Source: an uncultured Balneolaceae bacterium
Lineage (GTDB): Bacteria > Bacteroidota > Rhodothermia > Balneolales > Balneolaceae
NCBI GenBank assembly: GCA_937982515.1
Contig: CALJMB010000049.1
Span: 1-49,093 of the forward strand
Length of the DNA stretch: 49,093 nt
Direction of reading: 5' to 3'
In this document: one piece after another, positions 1-7,917 of the stretch
How the letters are laid out: the number at the start of each line of letters is the position of its first letter
How positions within the stretch are numbered: the first letter of the stretch is position 1
The notes under the pieces: model-generated
What the model saw: the letters and a program-made list of their open reading frames with translations, nothing else
Database searches by the model: none
What the model was told of the DNA's origin: nothing
Made by a program: the position numbers and the translations under genes

Positions 1-252
1 TGAGATACTGAAGGCGGGGGGATAGGGCCTATGGACGATCATCCTGAGTCCCGATCTTTCGGGAGAGAGTGAGTGATTCGCATAGCGAAGAGAGCAAAGC
101 GCAAAGCACATAGCGTGGGAGAAAGCCAGGTTTTTCGCCATGCTCTATGCGCTTTGCTCGTAAGACACAATTGCCTTGGAATCTGTTCGCCAACTTTCAA
201 CATGTGCTAACTGTGAAGGATGTTTCGGTACATAACGTGAGTTTGAGATAGG

Positions 253-299
253 TCTCCCCTTGAGGGGAGATGATCAGCCCAATAGTTGTTGGGCTGATC
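253..299. repeat. Two adjacent intergenic hairpins
   Basis: The palindrome at 253-270 has 8-base arms (tctcccct/aggggaga) around a TG spacer. It is followed at once by a second hairpin with 11-base arms at 272-282 and 289-299. Both are seen directly. Short G/C-rich palindromes of this kind recur in the intergenic DNA of this window, for example at 48792-48811. Confidence 0.7.
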
Positions 300-437
300 T
301 GAGGGGTGTCTGGGGCGAGGACCATTGCCCTGGGTAGACCCACCCCCCCAGCCCCTCCCTCCAAACCGACTTCCGTCGGCCTGCAAGGAGGGGTGACTCC
401 TTATTGAAGGGTTGAAATTATTAGTAAGGAGTTTCTC

Positions 438-457
438 TCCCGACAGGCTTGTCGGGA
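438..457. repeat. 20-bp palindromic repeat, copy 1
   Basis: The sequence tcccgacaggcttgtcggga has 8-base arms around a GGCT loop. An identical 20-base copy lies at 48767-48786, near the other end of the window and also outside any gene. Identity over the whole unit, loop included, suggests a dispersed repeat family and not chance hairpins. Confidence 0.7.
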
Positions 458-664
458 AGGGGAGAACAAGAGGGGTGGGGCTGCACCGGGGCCAGGCACC
501 TGATTAACAGCCGGAACATCCCTCGCATCAACCCGGAAACCACCGAACTGATGAGCTCCCCTCAAGGGGAGAGAACCGTGAGAGCCGTTCTTATCCCGAA
601 CTCAATACAAATAATACCGGATGGTTTTTATAATAAGATAATCTCAATTCCACAGCTTACTACC

Positions 665-2233
665 ATGTATATAAAACCGTACTTCCTTGTACTGCTGATG
701 GCATTGGCCGGATGCGGACAGGCCGAAAGCAGCCGGAATACAGATCAGGATCTGCCGCGTATCGCCATTGCGGGGCTGGCTATTGAATCGAGTACCTTTT
801 CGCCGGCCGTGACCCTGGAGGAGGCGTTCCATGCACGAACCGGAGAGGAGGTGTTCTCTTTCTACCCTTTCCTGTCTCCCGATTCGCTGAACCGAAAGCG
901 GGCTCACTGGATACCCACCCTGAGGGGCCACGCGCTGCCGGGGGGAATCGTCACCAGAGAGGCTTATGAGTCGCTGGTTGCAAAAACCCTGGAGATGCTC
1001 AGGGAAAACGGCCCTTACGACGGACTCTTCTTCGATATTCACGGGGCTATGAGCGTGGAAGGGCTTGATGACCCGGAGGGGGATTTCATCGTCAGGGTTC
1101 GCGAGGTGATCGGCAGGGAACCCATTATTTCAACTTCAATGGATTTGCACGGAAATGTGTCAAAACGCCTGGCGCGGAATACCGATCTGATCACCTGTTA
1201 CCGGATGGCTCCGCACGAAGATGCGCTGGAGTCGAAACAGCGGGCGGTTGAGAACCTGCTGGATCGGATCGAAAGCGGCAAGGGCAAGCCGGCGTACAAA
1301 GCCTGGGTTCCGGTACCGGTTTTACTGCCTGGAGAAAAAACCAGTACCCGTATTGAGCCTGCAAAGAGTCTGTATGCCGGGGTGGAGCCTGTTACCCGCA
1401 GAGAGGGTGTCATCGATGCCGCCATCTGGGTTGGCTATCCCTGGGCCGATGAGCCCCGCAATCACGCCGTTGTTATGGTAACCGGCGATGACAAGGAGAG
1501 CGTTGCACGAAGCGCGGAAGAACTGGCACAGCACTTTTGGGAAGTAAGGAAAGAGTTCGAATTTGTAGGGCCAACGGCCTCGCTCCATGAAAGCCTCGAC
1601 ACAGCCATTGCCGGAAACAAACGGCCGTTCCTGATCAGCGATACAGGCGACAACCCCACGGCCGGGGGAGCAGGCGATGTCACCTGGACGCTGCATGAAA
1701 TCCTCAAACGTCCGGAGTTCGCTTCGGCCGGCGGCCCCTCTCTTATCTACGCTTCCATTCCGGGCCCGGAGTTTGTAGATAAGGCTGTTGAGGCAGGGAT
1801 TGGCGGGTATGTCAGTGCAACAGCCGGAGCGGCGATTGACGATCGGTATGCTCCGCCGGTGCGGCTCGCGGGAATCGTCCGGGCTATTGAACACGGAGAC
1901 ATGCACGCGGAAACGGAAGTGGTGGTAGGGATCGGCAGTGTGAACGTCATCGTGACGAAGAAGCGCAAGCCGTATCACTATGAAAGGGATTTTACAAGGC
2001 TGGGCCTGAATCCCCGTGAAGCCGACATCGTTGTGGTAAAAATCGGCTACCTCGTGCCCGAGCTCTACGAAATGCAGGCAGACTGGATTATGGCGCTGAC
2101 GCCCGGCGGAGTAGATCAGGATCTGGAGCGGCTGAATTACAAGAGAATCCAGCGGCCGATGTTTCCCTTCGACAGGGAGATGGAGGACCCGGATCTCAGT
2201 GCAAGATTCATTCTGTCATCGGATGAAATATGA
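665..2233 (+). CDS. M81-family (MlrC-like) metallopeptidase, predicted lipoprotein
   Basis: The 522-residue product from the ATG at 665 resembles the M81/MlrC family, named for microcystin-degrading MlrC and mostly made of uncharacterised amidohydrolase-like enzymes. I chose 665 because the protein then opens with a signal peptide ending in a lipobox (residues 1-20, LAGC), while the longer frame from 449 adds 72 residues of low-quality sequence. Family hallmarks are the DIHGAM segment, STSMDLHGNVS, the CYRMAPHED metal-site region and, later, SDTGDNPTAGGAGD. Length fits the family. The lipobox implies export and anchoring in an envelope membrane, which is unusual because most M81 members I know of are cytoplasmic. 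It stands alone, so the substrate cannot be guessed from neighbours. Confidence 0.85.
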   Translation: MYIKPYFLVLLMALAGCGQAESSRNTDQDLPRIAIAGLAIESSTFSPAVTLEEAFHARTGEEVFSFYPFLSPDSLNRKRAHWIPTLRGHALPGGIVTREAYESLVAKTLEMLRENGPYDGLFFDIHGAMSVEGLDDPEGDFIVRVREVIGREPIISTSMDLHGNVSKRLARNTDLITCYRMAPHEDALESKQRAVENLLDRIESGKGKPAYKAWVPVPVLLPGEKTSTRIEPAKSLYAGVEPVTRREGVIDAAIWVGYPWADEPRNHAVVMVTGDDKESVARSAEELAQHFWEVRKEFEFVGPTASLHESLDTAIAGNKRPFLISDTGDNPTAGGAGDVTWTLHEILKRPEFASAGGPSLIYASIPGPEFVDKAVEAGIGGYVSATAGAAIDDRYAPPVRLAGIVRAIEHGDMHAETEVVVGIGSVNVIVTKKRKPYHYERDFTRLGLNPREADIVVVKIGYLVPELYEMQADWIMALTPGGVDQDLERLNYKRIQRPMFPFDREMEDPDLSARFILSSDEI

Positions 2234-2502
2234 ATGAGTGTATCAGGGCGTGTGGACATTCAACGTGCGGCGTATCTTTGGGCTGATGAGGCGCATCGCT
2301 GTGTTAGGCGCATAGCGCGAACCCCGGGGGCGCTAGGCCCTTTGCGCCATGCGCTCTGCGGGTCACCCATCCACAAGTCCACCTTCACAGGCTAATCGTA
2401 AACACAGCCGGGAGAATCAGATAATGAGTCGATTTGCGACCCTTTCTAGTTCTCTAATACCTGATTACAGACGCAGAATACCGTATATCATTATTTTGAA
2501 CA

Positions 2503-3240
2503 ATGAGTTATGTGCAATCATTTAGTCCGGGCACTGCCCTGGCGCCCTATATTGAGAAATATTATATAGTGCAGTCAGGTGGAGGGGCAGAAATTGTCCT
2601 GGATCGTGTATTTCCGGATGGAGGCATCTATCTGACCTTTAGCTTAGAGGGTGAAGTATATGACCACAGCAGAAATGTGTTTGTAAGGCCAAAGACACTC
2701 TATTTGGCAGGAACAATGACTCATTTTCATAATGAGAAATTCAGCACCAATACAAATCTGTTCGGCATTCATTTTAAGCCGGCATGTTTTTCATTCTTTT
2801 TCGACTATCCGCTGCATGAAATTGCAGATGAGATGATAGAATTTCAGCAGATGATGCTTCCCGATACCGTGCCATCGGAGTCTCACCTCGTCACCATAGT
2901 GGAAAAATTTCTGCTCTCCAGGCTATCTCTGCCTGATTTTAATCTTCAGCCCATTTTAAGAGACATCTACAGGACCCACGGAAACATTGAAATTGGGCAA
3001 CTGGCGAGTGAGCATTTCCTGACGGAAAGAAAATTGGAACGCTTGTTTAAGAGACACACCGGTATTGGCCCTCAGGCTTTTTCTAAAATCGTCCGTTTTG
3101 ACTATGCACTACACAAAATTATACATCGTGATTCTCGCACAAGCTTGTTAGATATCGCTTACGATTGTGGATATTACGATCATGCTCATCTTACCCGGGA
3201 GATTAAGAAGTATACAGGCCTGACTCCTTCCCAGCTTTAA
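2503..3240 (+). CDS. AraC-family transcriptional regulator
   Basis: A 245-residue DNA-binding regulator. Residues 1-140 resemble the DUF6597-type N-terminal domain frequent in Bacteroidota AraC proteins. Residues 150-245 form the double helix-turn-helix, with the typical ending in which DIAYDCGYYDHAHLTREIKKYTGLTPSQL-like sequence marks the second helix-turn-helix. The gene is visibly more AT-rich than the M81 gene before it. It lies 180 bases upstream of the desaturase and on the same strand, so it may regulate the lipid genes that follow, but no operator is recognisable. The ligand is unknown. Confidence 0.85.
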   Translation: MSYVQSFSPGTALAPYIEKYYIVQSGGGAEIVLDRVFPDGGIYLTFSLEGEVYDHSRNVFVRPKTLYLAGTMTHFHNEKFSTNTNLFGIHFKPACFSFFFDYPLHEIADEMIEFQQMMLPDTVPSESHLVTIVEKFLLSRLSLPDFNLQPILRDIYRTHGNIEIGQLASEHFLTERKLERLFKRHTGIGPQAFSKIVRFDYALHKIIHRDSRTSLLDIAYDCGYYDHAHLTREIKKYTGLTPSQL

Positions 3241-3420
3241 TCTATGTTTCTCAGCTTTCAGCAGCCGGATCACAGATCCTAATTTGTCGGATTTGTACAA
3301 AGGTACCATTTGAATCGTGCTCTACCTTAGGGCGTGTAGATCATTAGTTCCTGAAGCTTTCGGGACTAAGGGTTCACACCCTCTGTTCCTTCAAGAAAAA
3401 AATAAAACTGTTAAGATTGT

Positions 3421-4509
3421 ATGAGCACGACAAGAATTTCTTTTGTTTCTAAAACTAAAAAAGACTTCTCAAAAGAACTTAAATCGGAAGTCAACGCCTA
3501 CTTTAGAGAGAACAACATCTCCAGGCATGCTAATCTGTCCATGTATATAAAGACGGCCCTGTTGCTTGCACTTTATTTTGGGGCGTACGGGCTGATCATC
3601 AGCGGGTTATTTCCTGCCCCCGCCATGCTGGGGCTTTGCTTCGTTATGGGAATAGGCATGGCCGGCATCGGCTTCTCCGTCTCCCACGATGCCCTGCACG
3701 GGGCCTACTCCTCCAGCAAAACCGTCAACCGCCTCCTCGGCTATAGCTTCGACCTGCTGGGGGCCAACGGCTACATCTGGAAGATCACGCACAATATCAT
3801 CCACCATACCTATACGAATATTTATGAGCATGACGAAGATCTGGAGGTGGCTGAATTCATCCGGCTCTCCCCGCATGCCGAGTACAAGTGGATTCATCGT
3901 TTCCAGCACATCCTGGCCTTCATTGCCTACGGGTTTGCCACGCTGTTCTGGGTGTTTATCAAAGATTACAAGTACTTCCTTAAGCCGACTCTGGGCCCTT
4001 ACGAGAATAAAAGTCACCCTGTTGCGGAATGGATAACGCTGATCCTCACCAAAACTCTCTATTACGGCTATATGCTGGTTATACCATACCTGCTACTGCC
4101 AATCACCTGGTGGGAACTGATCATCGGCTTTTTGGTTGTCCATTTTACGGCCGGAGTGATTCTCGGCATCATCTTTCAGCTGGCCCACGTAGTGGAAGGG
4201 ACCGAACACCCTACCGAGAATGAAGAAGGAGATATTGAAAATGTTTGGATGATTCACCAAATGGAAACAACCTCCGACTTTGCCCACGAAAACAAGCTGC
4301 TGTGCTGGTACATCGGCGGGCTTAATTACCAGATCGAGCACCACCTGTTTCCCAGAATCTGCAGCATTCACTATCCACAGATAGCTCCTATTGTCCGGCG
4401 GGTTGCCGAAAAGCATGGAATCCCTTACAACTACCACAGCACCTTTAGCGAGGCGGTCGGCTCGCACTACCGCACACTAAAAGAGTTTGGGGATCCGGCC
4501 ACTTCATAA
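3421..4509 (+). CDS. Membrane fatty-acid desaturase (QIEHH type)
   Basis: A 362-residue integral membrane di-iron desaturase. The three histidine boxes are visible: HDALHG at residues 89-94, HNIIHH at 124-129 and QIEHH at 304-308. Hydrophobic pairs lie around residues 45-85 and 205-255. A glutamine in place of the first histidine of box three is characteristic of the front-end/linoleoyl-CoA-type group, which also includes several bacterial acyl-CoA and acyl-lipid desaturases. It should introduce a cis double bond into an acyl chain at the cytoplasmic face of the inner membrane. The next gene is a CFA-like methyltransferase, which in known systems acts on exactly such double bonds. Regiospecificity cannot be read from sequence. 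Confidence 0.9.
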   Translation: MSTTRISFVSKTKKDFSKELKSEVNAYFRENNISRHANLSMYIKTALLLALYFGAYGLIISGLFPAPAMLGLCFVMGIGMAGIGFSVSHDALHGAYSSSKTVNRLLGYSFDLLGANGYIWKITHNIIHHTYTNIYEHDEDLEVAEFIRLSPHAEYKWIHRFQHILAFIAYGFATLFWVFIKDYKYFLKPTLGPYENKSHPVAEWITLILTKTLYYGYMLVIPYLLLPITWWELIIGFLVVHFTAGVILGIIFQLAHVVEGTEHPTENEEGDIENVWMIHQMETTSDFAHENKLLCWYIGGLNYQIEHHLFPRICSIHYPQIAPIVRRVAEKHGIPYNYHSTFSEAVGSHYRTLKEFGDPATS

Positions 4510-4582
4510 CAGGGCCGTTCTGTTTTGTTTTTATATATCATTATTATAAATTATTAATTATCAAAATCTTACATACAAGTTT

Positions 4583-5491
4583 ATGGCTGATCAACAAGAT
4601 CTTAATTTTACCTATAGCACCATCGACCGGATATTCCGGCTCAGCATGGGAGAGACGGGCGACTTCAGCGGGGCTATGTACAATGGGGATTTCTCCATGT
4701 CGCTGGAGGAAGCTCAGGAGGCAAAGCACCGGTTTATTGTCGAAAATCTGGATATAACTCCTGACAGCCGCGTGTTGGATATGGGGTGCGGTTGGGGGCC
4801 GCTGGTTTCGTACATCACCCGGCAGGTGGGGGCAAAGTGTGTCGGATTGACGCTCTCCGAGGGCCAGGCTAAAGCGTGCCGGCAAAACGGACTGGAGGTA
4901 CACATAAAGGATTGCCGGGATGTGAAGCCGGAGGATTTCGGTACCTTTGACGCCGCAGCTTCCCTGGGGGCTTTTGAGCATTTCTGTTCGGTTGAAGAAT
5001 ACAAAGCCGGCAGGCAGGAGGAAATCTACCGGCAGTTTTTCAAGACGGTATACGACCTGCTACCCCCCGGGGGCCGGTTCTATCTGCAGACAATGGTATT
5101 CGGGAAGAACATGATCGGCTATGAGAACATCGATATCGATGCTGACAGGGATTCCGACGCCTACGTGCTGGCCTTGATGGAGAAGCAGTTTCCGGGGTCC
5201 TGGCTACCCTATGGAGCGGAGATGGTGATCCGAAATGCCGACCCTTATTTCAAATTGATCAGCAAGAGCAGCGGGCGGCTGGATTATATTGAAACGATCG
5301 GGGAGTGGGAAAAGAGGTATCGCTCATTCAACCTGAGAAAGTACGCCTTGTTTTTGTCGTTGCTGCCGAGATATATCAGAGATCAAGACCTCCGGGCTTT
5401 GCTTTCAACCAGCCCCAATAAAATTTGTTTTGAACGCGAACTCTTTGACCACTACCGGTTGGTGTTTGAGAAGGTGGAACAGGGGTTATAG
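4583..5491 (+). CDS. Cyclopropane-fatty-acid-synthase-like SAM methyltransferase
   Basis: A 302-residue class I methyltransferase. The SAM-binding motif I is VLDMGCGWGP near residues 65-75, followed by LTLSEGQ, the usual post-motif of the CFA/mycolic-acid methyltransferase group. GAFEHF and, later, FYLQTM match the same group's acidic and active-site segments. It is shorter than E. coli Cfa (382 residues) and lacks that enzyme's N-terminal domain, like many stand-alone CFA-type methyltransferases. It lies 73 bases after the desaturase in the same direction, so the two could be co-transcribed and modify the same lipid. Methylation or cyclopropanation of an unsaturated lipid is an inference; small-molecule methylation remains possible. 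Confidence 0.78.
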   Translation: MADQQDLNFTYSTIDRIFRLSMGETGDFSGAMYNGDFSMSLEEAQEAKHRFIVENLDITPDSRVLDMGCGWGPLVSYITRQVGAKCVGLTLSEGQAKACRQNGLEVHIKDCRDVKPEDFGTFDAAASLGAFEHFCSVEEYKAGRQEEIYRQFFKTVYDLLPPGGRFYLQTMVFGKNMIGYENIDIDADRDSDAYVLALMEKQFPGSWLPYGAEMVIRNADPYFKLISKSSGRLDYIETIGEWEKRYRSFNLRKYALFLSLLPRYIRDQDLRALLSTSPNKICFERELFDHYRLVFEKVEQGL

Positions 5492-5540
5492 TTCTGTATA
5501 CTTCCCCTTACAGAACTGCAAATACGTAAGGAGTACGTAT
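5490..5540 (+). terminator. Two hairpins after the methyltransferase gene
   Basis: Perfect 9-base arms (agttctgta / tacagaact) lie at 5490-5498 and 5509-5517, beginning at the last base of the methyltransferase ORF. A second palindrome at 5522-5540 pairs atacgt with acgtat. A short T-run (5546-5550) follows about six bases later. Position and fold suit transcription termination or mRNA-end protection, but the gap to the T-run is longer than ideal. Confidence 0.4.
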
Positions 5541-5697
5541 AAGATTTTTCGGAAAAGCTTGAATATCTTTCAACATCCCTATTCAGGCAATTCATTTTAG
5601 TTGTGTATGTTTTTCTGCTATCATTGACTGAAAGACTTAAGCCGGTTACTGGTTAACCGGATATTGAGGATGCATACAAGTATTACGGGCAAGGCCG

Positions 5698-6597
5698 ATG
5701 ACTGATAAACGAGTAAAATTCGATTTTGAAATCTATTTCACTAATGGGGGCAGTATAAAAGGCGAAGATTTCCGCCTGGATATCGCAGGAGATGATATTT
5801 CGGATAAGGTACTGGCCGATTATCTTATTGAAGATCTGGGGCTTCTGATGGTGGGGGAAGTAAAAATACTAAACAAAGAGATCATCCGTGAAAAACACAA
5901 AAGAAAACCTGTGGATGAACAGAGTCCGGATGAATATCTGGTTGATCTCAGCCATACGATAGAGGACGGGCTGATCACCTATAAGGGGTTGCCTGCTCCG
6001 GTTATCTGTGATTATTTGAGCAGGGAAGAATCCCGGGAGCACTATGCAGAGGGAACCGAGTTTCAGATCGGAAAGATTGAGATGGTCTCCAATACCGGCA
6101 CATATGTTGATTGTCCGTTTCACCGGTTTGAAAATGGTAAGGATCTGGCGGAGGTCACCCTCGATCGTTTTGCAGATCTTGAAGCTGCCTTGATACGGGT
6201 GCCCTATACGGAGACCCGGGAAATCACGGAAGGGTATCTCAGAAACTACGAAATCCGCAGTCGTGCGGTTTTGATTCATACGGGGTGGGACCGGCACTGG
6301 AATTCAGATGCCTATTTTGAGAATCATCCCTATTTAACAAAAGGTGCGGCTGAGTATCTCAGAGCGTGTTCTGTAAAATTAGTGGGCATTGATTCACTCA
6401 ATATTGATGATACCAGAGATAAAAGCCGTCCTGTGCATACCATCCTTTTGGGTGCCGAAATATTGATCGTGGAGCACCTGTGCAATCTGCAACAGCTGCC
6501 TGAAGAAGGATTTACCTTTAGCGCTGTCCCGCCAAAATTTAAAGGCGTGGGAACATTCCCTGTCAGGGCTATGGCCAGGGTTCCAGGGCCCCGCTGA
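5698..6597 (+). CDS. Cyclase-family (PF04199-like) metal hydrolase with N-terminal extension
   Basis: A 299-residue protein. Residues 80-299 match the cyclase family that contains kynurenine formamidase and isatin hydrolase: DLSHTIEDG at 83-91, the metal-site region at 132-142, IDSLNIDD, and the C-terminal HTILLGAEILIVEHL block. In characterised enzymes the metal site reads HxGTHxDxPxH; here it reads NTGTYVDCPFH, so the first and second histidines are Asn132 and Tyr136 while Asp138 and His142 remain. Residues 1-75 form an additional domain (phrases such as FTNGGSIKGEDFRLDIAGDD) absent from the short enzymes. This probably marks a distinct subfamily and not a damaged gene, because the rest is intact. 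Substrate unknown. Confidence 0.75.
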   Translation: MTDKRVKFDFEIYFTNGGSIKGEDFRLDIAGDDISDKVLADYLIEDLGLLMVGEVKILNKEIIREKHKRKPVDEQSPDEYLVDLSHTIEDGLITYKGLPAPVICDYLSREESREHYAEGTEFQIGKIEMVSNTGTYVDCPFHRFENGKDLAEVTLDRFADLEAALIRVPYTETREITEGYLRNYEIRSRAVLIHTGWDRHWNSDAYFENHPYLTKGAAEYLRACSVKLVGIDSLNIDDTRDKSRPVHTILLGAEILIVEHLCNLQQLPEEGFTFSAVPPKFKGVGTFPVRAMARVPGPR

Positions 6598-6700
6598 CCG
6601 GATGTGGAGCATCAGGGGCTCTCAGCAATTTTAAGGGTGAGATAATTATTTGCCGCCTTAAAAGGGAAAAAATAAAATATTATTTAAGATTATTATAAAG

Positions 6701-7462
6701 ATGGTTAAACGGGTGATAATGATTATAATCAGCTGTCTATTCTCAATAGAATTATATGCGCAAGGTAATCTGCTTTATGAAAGGAATTTGAAAGCATACA
6801 ACAGCTATCTCTCTACAGAATTTGGTATCTCAAGCAATCTGCCCGAAGACTTTATCGATTTGGATCAATTCTTTGTTCCGGAAAAAGTTCGAAAAAATAG
6901 CCGGTCAAGGGTAGGAGCATTTTATGGCCCGATATTCCAAACCAGGGATAACCAGTGTATCATAATGTATCTGGCAATTCCGCAGTATGTTTCAGAAAGT
7001 GATATGGAAGGAATAAGAATGAGCGCAATAGCAAATAGGGCACTAAAAGGGGATAGTTCCCTGGATGAACCTGAGGTCAAAACCCCACAGTATTACAACA
7101 ACGTATTTCCCCGAGCCCAAGTAACAGCGGAGGTAAAAGCTGCCAGTGGGTTGTATGATTATAACGGAAAGCCTCTACAGGATTCTGTACGTTTTAATTT
7201 TAATGAGCATGTAACCCTCATTACCGGGAGAAAGGTGAAAGAAATGTTTAATGCAGATTCGATTTATATTTACGATCTCCCGCTGCAGGAACCGTATAAG
7301 GATAAATATACCCATCGCACCGGAGTGGTTTTGGCGAAAGATGACCGCGCAACTATGGTTTTTAAATTCTTTTTCACGCCAGAGGGTAAAAAAGAAGAGG
7401 AGAAATATATCGGTATGTTAAGCCAGCATGTATGGTATAATGAAGATTTTAATCATAACTGA
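6701..7462 (+). CDS. Secreted protein of unknown function
   Basis: A 253-residue product with a clear Sec signal peptide (about residues 1-21, ending LYAQ). I recognise no family. The mature part is polar, with alternating strand-like segments and no cysteine pair or lipobox visible, so a soluble periplasmic or surface protein is likely. The gene is AT-rich compared with its neighbours and stands alone between the cyclase gene and the minus-strand lnt gene, about 455 bases from the latter's 3' end. AT-richness could reflect acquisition but is weak evidence on its own. Confidence 0.7.
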   Translation: MVKRVIMIIISCLFSIELYAQGNLLYERNLKAYNSYLSTEFGISSNLPEDFIDLDQFFVPEKVRKNSRSRVGAFYGPIFQTRDNQCIIMYLAIPQYVSESDMEGIRMSAIANRALKGDSSLDEPEVKTPQYYNNVFPRAQVTAEVKAASGLYDYNGKPLQDSVRFNFNEHVTLITGRKVKEMFNADSIYIYDLPLQEPYKDKYTHRTGVVLAKDDRATMVFKFFFTPEGKKEEEKYIGMLSQHVWYNEDFNHN

Positions 7463-7917
7463 AGTAATGTTAGTTACCAATCCCGACAGAAAAACGTGCT
7501 GCTGCGGAAGATCACGGCATTTTGAAGTGTCGAGTCGATAGATAAACGGCGGATTCTCTTAAGTCGAAGGATGCACGTGGCCAAAGGCACAATGCTCTTC
7601 TCTAACAGAGGCCGTTATACTGAGCCTGTCGAGGTAACCCCCGGAAGCGAAGGAGGCGCGTGGCAGTGGTACCTGTCCCTGGCGCCTGTCATCCTTCGAC
7701 TGCATCCCGGCACACCCAATGGCCCGGCCTTTACAGGCCGGGGATAACAGAACATCCCAAAACACCAAGGGCTTTAGCCGTAATCCGAAACGTTAGCAGG
7801 GCTAAAATTCTGCCCGGCCGGGATTCGTGGCCGTTCTCGGTTTAAAAGTCAGGCCAATTGCTTTTCTTTCTTCAGGGCGTGCAGGAGTGAGCATCGACAG
7901 GCTTGCGCGCAACCAGC
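7463..7917. other. Intergenic region with inverted repeats
   Basis: No gene is supported in these 455 bases between convergent genes. A 12-base inverted repeat (agtcgaaggatg / catccttcgact) lies at 7562-7573 and 7690-7701. A compact hairpin sits at 7723-7742 with arms cccggcct / aggccggg and a TTAC loop. The open frames here on both strands (7559-7768, 7660-7845) have no protein-like features. Confidence 0.6.

Larger units (their letters stand above)
1..664. other. Gene-poor leader region rich in hairpins
   Basis: No convincing gene is visible here. The stretch holds several inverted repeats: 12-base arms at 92-103 and 148-159, an 18-base near-perfect palindrome at 253-270, an 11-base-pair stem at 272-282/289-299 with a six-base loop, and an 8-base-pair stem at 438-457. 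None is followed by a proper T-run, so they look more like dispersed intergenic palindromes than ordinary terminators. An open frame from 449 runs into the M81 gene, but its first 72 codons have no family similarity and cross these palindromes, so I do not count them as coding. Confidence 0.6.

Noticed and set aside
449..664. In-frame 72-codon extension upstream of the M81 gene
   Set aside because: It crosses intergenic palindromes, has no family similarity and would bury the lipoprotein signal peptide that starts at 665.
1322..1978. Long minus-strand open frame of 218 codons inside the M81 gene
   Set aside because: It lies entirely opposite a clearly conserved gene and shows no domain; a shadow of GC-rich codon usage.
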